Part shown: positions 40,768 through 49,261 of the stretch, one piece after another
Layout of the letters: each line of letters begins with the position of its first letter
Position numbering within the stretch: the first letter of the stretch is position 1
Source: CAWGXZ01 sp963826695
GTDB taxonomy: Bacteria; Pseudomonadota; Gammaproteobacteria; Burkholderiales; Burkholderiaceae_C
Assembly (NCBI GenBank): GCA_963826695.1
Contig: CAWGXZ010000004.1
Span: forward strand, 682,001-746,000
DNA length: 64,000 nt
Reading direction: 5' to 3'
The notes under the pieces: model-generated
The model's database searches: none
Seen by the model: the letters and a program-made list of their open reading frames with translations, nothing else
Told to the model about the DNA's origin: nothing
Translations under genes and position numbers: made by a program

Positions 40768-41633
40768 AACCCGCGCTCCGCACCGCCGCTGCCGCCCCCG
40801 AAGCCGGCCGACAGGCGATCCGTGGCCTCGGCCGCTCGGCGGTGGCGGCGCTCTATGCCGAACTGGCGCTCGATCCGAAACCCGGTCTGGTGTCGCTGGC
40901 GGGTTGTGGCAGCCACCGCGACATGGACGGCGCCACCTTCTTGCGCAGCCTGTTCTCGTTGCGCGGCTACTTTGCGGCGGTCGCCGAAGCCGGCGCGGAC
41001 GACGCCGACTGGCCGCTGCTCGAAGCGCTCGGCGTCGACGCCGAGCGGCGGATGCTGCGCGCCACCGGCGGCGTCAACACCCACCGCGGGGCGCTGTTCA
41101 TGCTCGGGCTGTTGTGCGCCGCGGGAGGCCGGCTGCTCGCCGAGCGGCAGCCGCTCACGCCGGCGGCGATCCGGCTGCGGCTGGGTACCCGCTGGGGGGC
41201 TGCGCTCGCCGGGCATGCCCGCCGCCGCCGCGACGCCGACTCGAATGGCGCCCGCGCCGTGCGCCGCCATCGGCTTCGCGGCATTGCCGACGAAGCCGCC
41301 GCCGGCTTCCCGGTGCTCTTCGACCACGCCTTGCCCGCGCTGCAGGCCGCGCGCGCCGCCGGGCTCGGCGAACAGGCCGCAGGGCTGCAGACGCTGTTCG
41401 TCGCCATGGCTCGGCTCGACGACACGACGCTGGTGCACCGCGGCGGCCTCGCCGGGCTGGCACGGGTGCGCGGCGACGCGCAGCACTTTCTCGACGCCGG
41501 GGGCTGCTATCCGCCGGACTGGCCAGCGCGGCTGGCGCCGCTGCAGCGGGACTGGGTGCAGCGGCGGCTTTCGCCTGGCGGCGCCGCCGACACGCTGGCC
41601 GCCGCCTGGTGGCTGGCGCGGGTGACGGCGTGA
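40764..41633 (+). CDS. mdcB: Triphosphoribosyl-dephospho-CoA synthase
   Basis: Makes the 2'-(5''-triphosphoribosyl)-3'-dephospho-CoA precursor from dephospho-CoA and ATP. It has 289 residues. Family motifs are LDPKPGLVSLAGCGSHRDMD, TGGVNTHRGALFMLGLLCAA and LDDTTLVHRGG. GTG 40764 overlaps the mdcG stop by four bases. Confidence 0.94.
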   Translation: MKPALRTAAAAPEAGRQAIRGLGRSAVAALYAELALDPKPGLVSLAGCGSHRDMDGATFLRSLFSLRGYFAAVAEAGADDADWPLLEALGVDAERRMLRATGGVNTHRGALFMLGLLCAAGGRLLAERQPLTPAAIRLRLGTRWGAALAGHARRRRDADSNGARAVRRHRLRGIADEAAAGFPVLFDHALPALQAARAAGLGEQAAGLQTLFVAMARLDDTTLVHRGGLAGLARVRGDAQHFLDAGGCYPPDWPARLAPLQRDWVQRRLSPGGAADTLAAAWWLARVTA

Positions 41634-41661
41634 ACGCACGCGGCTGCGCGGGCGCGGCGGG

Positions 41662-42588
41662 GTGAATTCGTACGGGCTGCTTTTTCCGGGGCAGGGAATG
41701 CTCGGTCCCGATGTGCTGCCGTGGATCGACCGCGCCGCCGCGGCGCAGTCGCTGCTCGCGGGACTGGCGATGCAGGTCGGCGCCGACTGGCGGCAACGCA
41801 TGGCCGACCCCGCCTGGCGCAGCACCAACTCGATCGCCCAGCCGCTGGTCACTTCGCTGGCGCTGGCCGCCTGGCAATGCATTGCCGGGCGACTGCCACC
41901 GCCTGAAATCGTCGCCGGCTACAGCGTCGGCGAACTCGCGGCATTCGCTGCGGCCGGCGTGTTCTCCGCCGAAACCGCGCTCGACCTTGCGGTCGCGCGG
42001 GCGGCGGCGATGGACCGTACAGCGGCGGCACTCGGCTTTGCCGGCGGGCTGATGGCGGTCGACCTGCCACGAGCCGCCGATTTCGCCGAGCTGGCGGCAC
42101 GCTTCGACCTGCGGCTGGCCATCGACCAGGCGGCGGGTCGGCAGATCGTCGGCGGACCGGTCGAGCGACTGACCGCCGCTGCCGCCTGGGTTGTCGAGCG
42201 TGGCGGGCTGGCGCGGCCGCTCGAAGTCCGTGTGCCGTCGCACACGCCCTGGCTGCAGGGCGCCGCCACGGCGTTTGCCGAACACCTTCAGCCGCTCGCC
42301 TTCGCACGGCCGCAGGCCCAGCTCGCACTCGACGCCACCGGCCGATCCACCCGGCAGCCGGCGCTGCTGCGCCAGGCGCTGGCGGCGCAGATCGCCGAGC
42401 CGGTCCGCTGGCGAGGCTGCAGCGCGGCCATCGCCGAGCGGGGTGTGGTGGCCGTGCTCGAGGTCGGCCCCGGCGCGGCACTGGCGCGACTCTGGCGCGA
42501 CGCCTTCCCCGACATTCCGGCGCGATCGGTCGACGAGTTCCGTGACGCCGATGCGGCCGCCGACTGGCTGCTGGCGCGGCTCGACTGA
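41662..42588 (+). CDS. mdcH: Malonate decarboxylase malonyl-CoA:ACP transacylase
   Basis: Loads malonyl from malonyl-CoA onto MdcC to initiate the cycle. It has 308 residues from GTG 41662. LLFPGQGML is the acyltransferase opening, Ser88 in GYSVGELA the nucleophile, and the catalytic His in VPSHTPWLQ near 193. Last gene of the mdc set. Confidence 0.94.
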   Translation: MNSYGLLFPGQGMLGPDVLPWIDRAAAAQSLLAGLAMQVGADWRQRMADPAWRSTNSIAQPLVTSLALAAWQCIAGRLPPPEIVAGYSVGELAAFAAAGVFSAETALDLAVARAAAMDRTAAALGFAGGLMAVDLPRAADFAELAARFDLRLAIDQAAGRQIVGGPVERLTAAAAWVVERGGLARPLEVRVPSHTPWLQGAATAFAEHLQPLAFARPQAQLALDATGRSTRQPALLRQALAAQIAEPVRWRGCSAAIAERGVVAVLEVGPGAALARLWRDAFPDIPARSVDEFRDADAAADWLLARLD

Positions 42589-42784
42589 CCCCGCGCAGCA
42601 ATGCTGCAAGGGCACTGAGTCGAGATCGAGACCCCAGGGCGCTCTGCGCGCCTGCGCGGGGACGGCGCGTCTGGACGCTCCCTGTCGGCCCGGCGACGTT
42701 CCCGGTCGCGCTTTTCGCAATTCTGTAAAGCGCTTTTCCACCTCCAACCCAAGCTAGGGTTTTCCAGAGTTGCAGTCCTCTATA

Positions 42785-42796
42785 TGACTAGTTACA
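42785..42796. promoter_or_regulatory. Weak candidate operator upstream of the GntR/UTRA-type regulator
   Basis: TGACTAGTTACA is an imperfect palindrome around ACTAGT, located 20 bases before ATG 42816, in the region where an autoregulating GntR protein would bind. Single copy, so confidence is low. Confidence 0.25.
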
Positions 42797-42879
42797 GTCT
42801 TCAGGAATCGTTCACATGACCAAGACCCGCGCACCTCTCTCTCGTTCAACCGGAGCCCGGTCAGAGCCGGTATGGGGCG

Positions 42880-43560
42880 GTGGCGTCCGCGCTGCGCGAG
42901 CGGATCGTCGCCGGCGAGTGGCCGCCGGCCACGGCACTGCCGGCCGAAGCAGCGCTTGCCGCTGAACATGGCGTCGCGCTCGGCACGCTGCGCCAGTCGC
43001 TGAAGCTGCTTGCCGAGCAGGGGCTCATCGAGCGCCGGCACGGCAGGGGGACCTTCGTGCGCGCCGGTTTGGGAGGCGCGCCGATGCTGCGCTTCTTCCG
43101 CTTCGGCGAGGGCGATGGCGAACTGCCCCGATCGAGCATCGTTGCACGGCAAACGCTCGCCGCTCCTGCCGAGGTTGCGCGACGGCTGGCCGTTGGCCGG
43201 GGCGAGAAGACGCTGAAGGTGCAGCGCCTGCGGTCGATCGCCGGGCAACCTTGCCTGCTCGAGGACATCTGGCTGCCGCTGCCCCTGTTCGCCGCATTGG
43301 CCGACGGTGATACCACCGAGTGGGGTGACCTCCTTTACCCGCTGTTCGCTGCGAAATGCGGCGTCACGGTGTCGCGGGCCAGCGACGAGATCGGCTTCGA
43401 CAACTTCTCGGCCGCGCAAGGCCGGACCCTGGGCCTTCCGGCCGGACACCCTTGCGCCGCCGTGACCCGGCAGGCCTACGACCTGGCCGGCCGTTGTGTC
43501 GAGCTGCGATTCACGCGCGGCGACGCTCACGCCTTTCACTACACCGTCACCATCACCTGA
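42880..43560 (+). CDS. GntR family regulator, UTRA-type effector domain; 5' end possibly frameshifted
   Basis: A 226-residue reading frame from GTG 42880. The winged HTH (VASALRERIVAGEWPPATAL, HGVALGTLRQSLKLLAEQGL, RRHGRGTFVR) lacks its first helix start, and the C-terminal domain (residues about 75-225) has UTRA-like features such as LKVQRLRSIAGQPCLLEDIWLPLPLF and RCVELRFTRGDAHAFHY. An ATG at 42816 with AGGA upstream reads MTKTRAPLS in another frame, and the correct frame upstream continues as SLVQPEPGQSRYGAV without a start. Joining them needs one base less in the CTCTCTCTC run at 42835. It probably controls the Bug/amidohydrolase genes that follow. Confidence 0.8.
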   Translation: MASALRERIVAGEWPPATALPAEAALAAEHGVALGTLRQSLKLLAEQGLIERRHGRGTFVRAGLGGAPMLRFFRFGEGDGELPRSSIVARQTLAAPAEVARRLAVGRGEKTLKVQRLRSIAGQPCLLEDIWLPLPLFAALADGDTTEWGDLLYPLFAAKCGVTVSRASDEIGFDNFSAAQGRTLGLPAGHPCAAVTRQAYDLAGRCVELRFTRGDAHAFHYTVTIT

Positions 43561-43570
43561 GGAAACTCAC

Positions 43571-44542
43571 TTGACCCCTGATTCGATGACCCGCCGCGCT
43601 TTTATCGCGGCCTCGTCGGCTTGCGCCCCCTGGCCTGCCGTGGCCGCGGGCGACATTGGCGGCGGCAAGCCGATCACGCTGGTCGTGTCGTATCCGGCCG
43701 GCGGTGGTGCCGACGCCATGGCGCGGCTCGTCGCGCCGAAGCTCGCGGCAGCGCTGAGCCAGCCGGTGGTGGTGGACAACAAGCCGGGGGGAAGCGGCAC
43801 GATCGCCGCCGGCCAGGTTGCCCGCGCCGCGGCGGATGGGTCGGTCTTGTTGTTCGATGCCTCCTCGTTTGCCGTCAATCCGTCGCTGTTTCCGAGACTT
43901 CCCTACGACAGCGACAAGTCCTTCACGCCTCTGGGCGTGCTTGCGCTGTTTCCCAACGTGCTGGTGTGTACCCCCAGCTTCGAGGCGCGCAACGTCGCGG
44001 ATGTCGTGCGACTGGCGCGCGCCAAGCCGAACAGCCTGGCGTACGCGTCTTCGGGCAACGGATCGGCGCAGCATCTGGCCGGCGCCCTGTTCGAGCAGTT
44101 GGCGAAGGTGGAGATGACGCACATCCCGTACCGCGGAGGCGGACCGGCGCTCAACGATGTGATCGGCGGCCAGGTCCCGTTGTTCTTCGCCAACGTCGCA
44201 TCGTCGCTCGGGCAGATCCAGACCGGGCGACTGAGGCCGCTCGCCGTGACCTCCACGACGCGGTGCCGCGCGCTGCCGGACGTGCCGACGATGGCCGAGG
44301 CCGGCGTGAAGGGACTCGATGTGCAGGAGTGGAACCCGGTGTTCGCGCCGGCCGGATTGCCCGCGGCCACACGCGACAGGCTCATCGCCGCCATCCAGCG
44401 GTCGATGGCCGATCCGGAAGTGGTGGCGCGCGTGCACGCCCTTGGCGGCGAGGTGTTTGCCGGCGAGCCGGCCCAGTTCCTCACGGCGCAGCAGGTGCTC
44501 TGGACGCGGGTCGTCAAGGAGCGGGGCATCACCCGTGAGTAA
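43571..44542 (+). CDS. Tripartite tricarboxylate transporter substrate-binding protein (Bug family)
   Basis: A 323-residue periplasmic receptor from TTG 43571, which has GAGGAAA 7-8 bases upstream; ATG 43586 is the alternative and starts the signal peptide TRRAFIAASSACAPWPAVAA directly. Family blocks: ITLVVSYPAGGGADAMAR, VVVDNKPGGSGTIAAGQVA, SSGNGSAQHLAGALF, HIPYRGGGPALNDVIGGQVP, and PDVPTMAEAGVKG. Its stop overlaps the GTG of the amidohydrolase by 8 bases, so the two are made together. Confidence 0.9.
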   Translation: MTPDSMTRRAFIAASSACAPWPAVAAGDIGGGKPITLVVSYPAGGGADAMARLVAPKLAAALSQPVVVDNKPGGSGTIAAGQVARAAADGSVLLFDASSFAVNPSLFPRLPYDSDKSFTPLGVLALFPNVLVCTPSFEARNVADVVRLARAKPNSLAYASSGNGSAQHLAGALFEQLAKVEMTHIPYRGGGPALNDVIGGQVPLFFANVASSLGQIQTGRLRPLAVTSTTRCRALPDVPTMAEAGVKGLDVQEWNPVFAPAGLPAATRDRLIAAIQRSMADPEVVARVHALGGEVFAGEPAQFLTAQQVLWTRVVKERGITRE

Positions 44543-45338
44543 AGAGACGGGCACCGGTTGGGACTGTCATGTCCACATCTTCGAGGCATCCGCCGAGGCG
44601 CGCGAGGGGCACTACCAGCCGGTGGACCGTCCGCTGGCAGCGATCGAGGCGGTCGCCGCGTCACATGGGGTGCAGCATCTCGTCCTCGTCCAGCCCAGCG
44701 TCTACGGTGCCGACAACAGCCTCCTGCTGCGTGCACTCGGCGCGACGCCTGGCCGTCATCGCGGCGTGGTGGTCGTGGACGAGGGCATCGACGACCGCAA
44801 GCTCGATTCGATGCACGCGCTGGGAGTGCGCGGCGTGCGGCTGAACATGGTGTCGCCGGTGGGGGAGGATGCTGACCCGGGGCGCCGGTTCGAGGCGCTC
44901 CTGCCGCGACTGCGCCAGCGCGGCTGGCACCTGCAGTGGTACGTCGAGTGCGAACAACTGCCCCGGGTTGCGGTTTTGCACCGCGGCAGTGGTGTGACCT
45001 GCGTCCTCGATCACCTGGCCGGCTTCGGTGCCGACACGTCGACCAGCAATCCGGCCTGGAACGCCGTTTGCGACCTGGCAGGCCAAGGCGCGTGGCTCAA
45101 GCTGTCCGGCTGGTACCGGCTGCATGCGCACGAACCCTACGCCGAGCTGCTGCCGCAGGTGCGCCGTCTGGTCGAGGTGTTCGGCGACCGCGTCGTCTGG
45201 GGCTCCGACTGGCCGCACACGATGTTTGCTCCGCATGCCATGCCCACCTATGCATCCACCTGGCAGCCGGTGGTCGACGCGCTCGGCGCAGCAGCTGCTG
45301 ATGCACTGCTTGCACGCGTGCCGTCCATCTATCAGTAA
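44535..45338 (+). CDS. Amidohydrolase family protein, 2-pyrone-4,6-dicarboxylate hydrolase-like
   Basis: A 267-residue metal hydrolase of the amidohydrolase (PF04909-like) superfamily. It opens with WDCHVHIFE (the metal HxH), then ASHGVQHLVLVQPSVYGADN, GVRGVRLNM, a TCVLDHLAGFG block, WLKLSGWYRL, and VVWGSDWPHTMFAP with the final catalytic Asp. This matches LigI-type lactonases that open 2-pyrone-4,6-dicarboxylate and related lactones. GTG 44535 overlaps the Bug stop. The substrate is presumed to be a cyclic di- or tricarboxylate, by family and context only. Confidence 0.85.
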   Translation: MSKETGTGWDCHVHIFEASAEAREGHYQPVDRPLAAIEAVAASHGVQHLVLVQPSVYGADNSLLLRALGATPGRHRGVVVVDEGIDDRKLDSMHALGVRGVRLNMVSPVGEDADPGRRFEALLPRLRQRGWHLQWYVECEQLPRVAVLHRGSGVTCVLDHLAGFGADTSTSNPAWNAVCDLAGQGAWLKLSGWYRLHAHEPYAELLPQVRRLVEVFGDRVVWGSDWPHTMFAPHAMPTYASTWQPVVDALGAAAADALLARVPSIYQ

Positions 45339-45441
45339 CACGCGCACCCCCGATGCGGCTTTCGCTTCTGCGAAGTAACGCATCCTTTCTTTGCCGATCC
45401 ACCCGCCCCACCCACCCCACTGTCCTTAGTAGGAGACCTGC

Positions 45442-46431
45442 ATGAACAATCCTTTCCTGAACCGCCGTGACGCCCTGCGACTGGTGTCCAGCGCAGCCGC
45501 GATGGGCATGCTGCCCCTTGCAGCACGCGCACAGGCCACATGGCCGAACAAGTCGATCCGCTTCGTCGTCCCGTTTGCACCGGGTGGCAGCTCGGAAATC
45601 GTGGCCCGCGCCACCGCGGTCGAGCTCGGCAAGCTGCTTGGCCAGAGCGTCTACGTCGACAACAAGCCAGGCGCGGCGGGCAACGTGGCGATGGGCGAGG
45701 TGGCGCGTGCCGACGACCAGCACACCCTGATCCTCGGCCACATCGGCACCCTGGCCGTCAACCCTTTCATTTTCGACAAGCTGCCCTACGACGACAAGAC
45801 GTTTCGCCCGATCTCGCTGCTCTCGAAGGTGCCGAGCCTCTATGTCGTGCCGCCCGAGTTGCCGGTGAAGAACCTGAAGGAGTTCATCGCCCTTGCCAAG
45901 AGCAAGCCGGGCCGCCTGAACTACGGCTCGGCAGGCAACGGCAGTGCGGGCCACCTGGCCTTCGAGTACCTGAAGATGGTCAGCAACACTTTCCTGGTGC
46001 ACGTTCCCTACCGCGGCACGGGCCCGCAACTGACCGACCTGATGGGCGGGCGGCTCGACGCCGCGGCGGTGGGCGCGCCGGCGGTGCTGCAGTTCATCAA
46101 GACCGGCAAGCTGCGCTGCATCGCGACCGGCACGACGCAGCGGCTGGCGCAGCTGCCCGACGTGCCGACCGTTGCCGAGCAAGGCTTTCCCGGCTTCGAG
46201 ATGACGCAGTGGTACGGTCTGCTCGCGCCGTCGACCCTGCCGCAGGCGAATGCGGACAAGCTGGCGACCGCCGCAGCCAGGGCGATCAAGGAACCGGCTG
46301 CGGTGAAGCTGCTGGAAAGCGAGGCTGCGCTGGCAATCGGCAGCACGCCGGCCGAGTTCGCCGCGTTCATCGCGCAGGAAAAGACGCGCTGGAAGCCGGT
46401 AATCGCCCGCGCGAAGATCAAGCCGGACTGA
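45442..46431 (+). CDS. Tripartite tricarboxylate transporter substrate-binding protein (Bug family)
   Basis: A 329-residue periplasmic receptor with signal peptide NRRDALRLVSSAAAMGMLPLAARAQ, which starts with a twin-arginine-like RRD but lacks the rest of the Tat consensus. Blocks: WPNKSIRFVVPFAPGGSSEIVAR, YVDNKPGAAGNVAMGEVA, SAGNGSAGHLAFEYLK, HVPYRGTGPQLTDLMGGRLD, and PDVPTVAEQGFPGFEM. TAGGAGA lies upstream of ATG 45442. Likely part of the same gene set as the preceding amidohydrolase, 103 bases upstream. Confidence 0.92.
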   Translation: MNNPFLNRRDALRLVSSAAAMGMLPLAARAQATWPNKSIRFVVPFAPGGSSEIVARATAVELGKLLGQSVYVDNKPGAAGNVAMGEVARADDQHTLILGHIGTLAVNPFIFDKLPYDDKTFRPISLLSKVPSLYVVPPELPVKNLKEFIALAKSKPGRLNYGSAGNGSAGHLAFEYLKMVSNTFLVHVPYRGTGPQLTDLMGGRLDAAAVGAPAVLQFIKTGKLRCIATGTTQRLAQLPDVPTVAEQGFPGFEMTQWYGLLAPSTLPQANADKLATAAARAIKEPAAVKLLESEAALAIGSTPAEFAAFIAQEKTRWKPVIARAKIKPD

Positions 46432-46446
46432 ACCGCCGCCGCCGGA

Positions 46447-46463
46447 AGGCCCGGACCGGGCCT
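46447..46463. terminator. Hairpin between convergent genes
   Basis: AGGCCCGGACCGGGCCT is a near-perfect 7-8 bp GC stem with a tiny loop, located 16 bases after the Bug stop and touching the LysR stop. It lacks a U-tract, so it is only terminator-like, for both directions. Confidence 0.5.
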
Positions 46464-47401
46464 CAACGGCGCGGTGCGGCACGCGCGCGCACCGTGTCGC
46501 AGCGCGCTTCGACCATCTCGACCAGCGCCCGGGCGGGCGGCGACAGCGTCGAGCGGTCGCGCATCGCCAGCAGCAGCCGGCGCTCGGTCGGCATCGACTC
46601 GAGTCGCGCCAGTTGCAGCCCCATCGAGCCGACGTGGGGCGAGGCACCGGCACGCGGGAGGATGGCGATACCGAGCCCGGATGCAACCATCCGGCACATG
46701 GCGTCGAAGCTGCGCACCTGCACCCGGATGCGCAGCACCCGACCGCAGGCCGCGGCGGCGGCGCTGATCTGCCGTGTCAACGACGTCGAGCGGCCGAGCG
46801 CAACGAAGTCGTGATCGAGCGCCCGCTCGAGCGGCACCCCCGGCGGGCCGGCCAGTGGATGCCCGACCGGCATCGCCAGCACCAGTTCGTCGCAGTCGCA
46901 AACGATCGTCTGCAACATGCCGGCCGGCGTGTTCTCGCCGATCACCGCCAGCTCGGCGCTGCCGCTTGCGACGGCGCGCGCTGCGTCGTCGCTGAGCGCG
47001 TCCTCCAGGTCGATCTTGGTCAGCGGGTAAGCGGCCGAGAACTCGGCCAGAAGCCCGGGCAGGAAGCCGCTGAACGCCGAGGTGTTGGCCCACAGGCGCA
47101 GATGCGAGTGCGTGCCGCGCTCGAAGTCGCCCATCGCGACGGCGAGGTGCTCCAGCCGGGCGACGATCTCGATCGCGTGGCGCTGCAGCGTCTCGCCGGC
47201 GGGCGTCGGCTGCGTGCCGCGCTTGCTGCGCGCAAGCAGCGGCGCGCCGATGTGCGCCTCGAGCTCGGCAATGCGCTTGCTTGCCGCCGCAAGCGAGATG
47301 CCGATGCGCCCGGCACCGGCCGTCAGGCTGCCGGCGTCCGCAACGGCGACGAACAGGCGCAGGCTGACGAGGTCGAAGCGGTTCAGGTTGAGCGGTGCCA
47401 T
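46463..47401 (-). CDS. LysR family transcription regulator
   Basis: A 312-residue LysR-type regulator. The N-terminal winged HTH is at residues about 8-66 (LVSLRLFVAVADAGSLTAGA, GISLAAASKRIAELEAHIGA, PLLARSKRGTQPTPAGETL). The effector domain runs from about 90 to 300 with GMLQTIVCDCDELVLAMPVGHPL and MVASGLGIAILPR. ATG 47401 is used. It is divergent from a Bug gene and a maleate-isomerase-like gene, which it probably regulates in response to a dicarboxylate. Confidence 0.92.
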   Translation of the reverse strand: MAPLNLNRFDLVSLRLFVAVADAGSLTAGAGRIGISLAAASKRIAELEAHIGAPLLARSKRGTQPTPAGETLQRHAIEIVARLEHLAVAMGDFERGTHSHLRLWANTSAFSGFLPGLLAEFSAAYPLTKIDLEDALSDDAARAVASGSAELAVIGENTPAGMLQTIVCDCDELVLAMPVGHPLAGPPGVPLERALDHDFVALGRSTSLTRQISAAAAACGRVLRIRVQVRSFDAMCRMVASGLGIAILPRAGASPHVGSMGLQLARLESMPTERRLLLAMRDRSTLSPPARALVEMVEARCDTVRARAAPRR

Positions 47402-47402
47402 G

Positions 47403-47450
47403 GGTTCATCCTCAACCCGCGGTTGAGGATCTGTCAACCATTGATGAACC
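47403..47450. promoter_or_regulatory. Palindromic operator region between lysR and the Bug gene
   Basis: It contains ATCCTCAACC (47408-47417) and GGTTGAGGAT (47421-47430), a perfect 10-bp inverted repeat with a 3-bp centre. The motif TCAACC recurs at 47434-47439, again inverted to GGTTGA. An outer pair, GGTTCATC (47403) and GATGAACC (47443), embraces all of it. This fits an LTTR recognition and activation array. Confidence 0.7.
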
Positions 47451-47504
47451 GAACGGTCTTTCGCTTGCTCACAATGGCTGCATACCAACTAAAGGAGACT
47501 CCCG

Positions 47505-48476
47505 ATGCTGACCCGCCTGTTCCGCTCCCTCGCCAGTGCTTCGCTGCTTGCGGCCACCTGTGCGGCTGCCGTGGCGCAGACCTTTCCGACCAAGCCGGTG
47601 ACGATGATCGTGCCGAACCCGCCCGGCGGCGTGGTCGACTCGTCGGCCCGTTTGATCGGCGACCAGCTCGCCGCGGTGCTCGGCCAGCCGGTGGTGATCG
47701 ACAACAAGCCGGGCGCCAGCGGCAACATCGCCTACCAGATGGTGGCGCGGGCGCCGAAGGACGGGCACACGCTGCTGGTCTCGTACTCGGCCTACCACGT
47801 CGGCAATCCGTCGATGTTCAGCAAAATGCCGTGGGAGCAGAAGGAACTGGCGCCGGTCGCACTGATCGCCGCGGCTTCTAACGTGATTGCCGCGCACCCG
47901 TCGGTGCCCGCGAACAACCTGAAGGAGTTCATCGCCTACGTCAAGGCCAATCCCGGCAAGCTGAATTTCGCTTCGCAGGGCAACGGCTCGCTGTCGCACG
48001 TCGGCACGGCGCTGTTCGAGCAGCAGACGCAGACCGACATGGTGCACGTGCCGTACAAGGGTTCGGGCGCGGCGATCCAGGACGTTCTGGCCGGCCAGGT
48101 GCAGGTCTTCATCACCACGCCGCCCTCGGTGATGGGCCATGTGCAAACCGGCAAGCTGAAGGCGTATGCGGTGACCAGCAAGGCGCGCCATCCGTCGCTG
48201 CCGAACGTGCCGACGGTCGCCGAGGCGGGCCTGCCGGGCTTCGAGCTCGAGGCCTGGGTGGGCCTGTTCGCCCCGGCTGGCACGCCCCCGGCGGTGATCG
48301 CCAAGCTGAGCGAAGGCGTGAAGAAGGTTCTGGAGAACCCCGAGTCCAAGAAGCGCGCCGACACGCTCGGCATCGAGACCCGCTACATGGGGCCGGAAGC
48401 GCTGGCCGCGCTGGTCCGCAAGGACACCGACTATTGGGGCAAGGTGATCAAGTCCCGCAACATCACCGCCGACTGA
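47505..48476 (+). CDS. Tripartite tricarboxylate transporter substrate-binding protein (Bug family)
   Basis: A 323-residue periplasmic receptor with signal peptide RLFRSLASASLLAATCAAAVAQ. Blocks: TFPTKPVTMIVPNPPGGVVD, VVIDNKPGASGNIAYQMVA, SQGNGSLSHVGTALFE, HVPYKGSGAAIQDVLAGQVQVF, and PNVPTVAEAGLPGFELEAW. AAAGGAGA precedes ATG 47505. It is co-transcribed with the downstream isomerase gene, 29 bases away. Confidence 0.93.
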   Translation: MLTRLFRSLASASLLAATCAAAVAQTFPTKPVTMIVPNPPGGVVDSSARLIGDQLAAVLGQPVVIDNKPGASGNIAYQMVARAPKDGHTLLVSYSAYHVGNPSMFSKMPWEQKELAPVALIAAASNVIAAHPSVPANNLKEFIAYVKANPGKLNFASQGNGSLSHVGTALFEQQTQTDMVHVPYKGSGAAIQDVLAGQVQVFITTPPSVMGHVQTGKLKAYAVTSKARHPSLPNVPTVAEAGLPGFELEAWVGLFAPAGTPPAVIAKLSEGVKKVLENPESKKRADTLGIETRYMGPEALAALVRKDTDYWGKVIKSRNITAD

Positions 48477-48505
48477 TCCCACCCGACTCCCAGCAAGGAC
48501 ATCCC

Positions 48506-49261
48506 ATGAGCAAGACGCAGTTCCGCATCGGCCAGATCGTGCCGAGTTCCAACACCACGATGGAAACCGAGATCCCGGCGATGCTGCGGGCGCGTGAGGC
48601 GGTCGAAGCCGAGCGCTTCACCTTTCATTCGAGCCGGATGCGCATGCAGAAGGTGACCAAGGAAGAGCTGATGGCGATGGACCGCGACTCGGACCGCTGT
48701 GCCTTCGAGCTGGCCGACGCCCGGGTCGACGTACTCGGCTACGCCTGCCTGGTCGCGATCATGAGCATGGGCAAGGGCTATCACCGCGTCTCCGAGGAGC
48801 GCCTGCACGGACGCACGGTGGAGGCCGGCGGCCCGGCGCCGGTGGTCACGAGTGCCGGCGCGCTGGTCGACGGCATCAAGGCGCTCGGCGCGAAGAAGGT
48901 GTCGGTCCTGGCGCCCTACATGAAGCCGCTGACCAAGCTGGTGATCGAGTACATCGAGAACGAGGGCATCGAGGTCGTCGACAGCATCTCGCTGGAGATT
49001 CCCGACAACCTCGACGTCGGGCGCCAGGACCCGCGCGCGCCGATCGAGATCACCAAGCGGCTGAACATCGCCAACGTCGACGCGATCGTCGCCTCGGCCT
49101 GCGTGCAGATGCCTTCGCTGCCCTCGGTGCAGCCGATCGAGGACCGCACCGGCCTGCCGGTGGTCTCGTCGTCGGTTGCGACGACCTACATGATGCTGAA
49201 GAAGCTCGGGCTGAAGACGGCTTCGCCGGGGTTCGGCTCGCTGCTTTCTGGCCGCTACTAA
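48506..49261 (+). CDS. Maleate cis-trans isomerase-like protein (Asp/Glu racemase superfamily)
   Basis: A 251-residue protein with the maleate isomerase opening IVPSSNTTMETEIPAMLRAR and two catalytic cysteines in the usual places: Cys81 in LGYACLVAIMSMG and Cys199 in VASACVQMPSLPSV. Maleate isomerases convert maleate to fumarate at the end of nicotinate and similar catabolic pathways; arylmalonate decarboxylases and other Asp/Glu racemase-like enzymes share the fold. AAGGAC precedes ATG 48506. The paired Bug receptor suggests it acts on an imported C4-dicarboxylate. Confidence 0.88.
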   Translation: MSKTQFRIGQIVPSSNTTMETEIPAMLRAREAVEAERFTFHSSRMRMQKVTKEELMAMDRDSDRCAFELADARVDVLGYACLVAIMSMGKGYHRVSEERLHGRTVEAGGPAPVVTSAGALVDGIKALGAKKVSVLAPYMKPLTKLVIEYIENEGIEVVDSISLEIPDNLDVGRQDPRAPIEITKRLNIANVDAIVASACVQMPSLPSVQPIEDRTGLPVVSSSVATTYMMLKKLGLKTASPGFGSLLSGRY

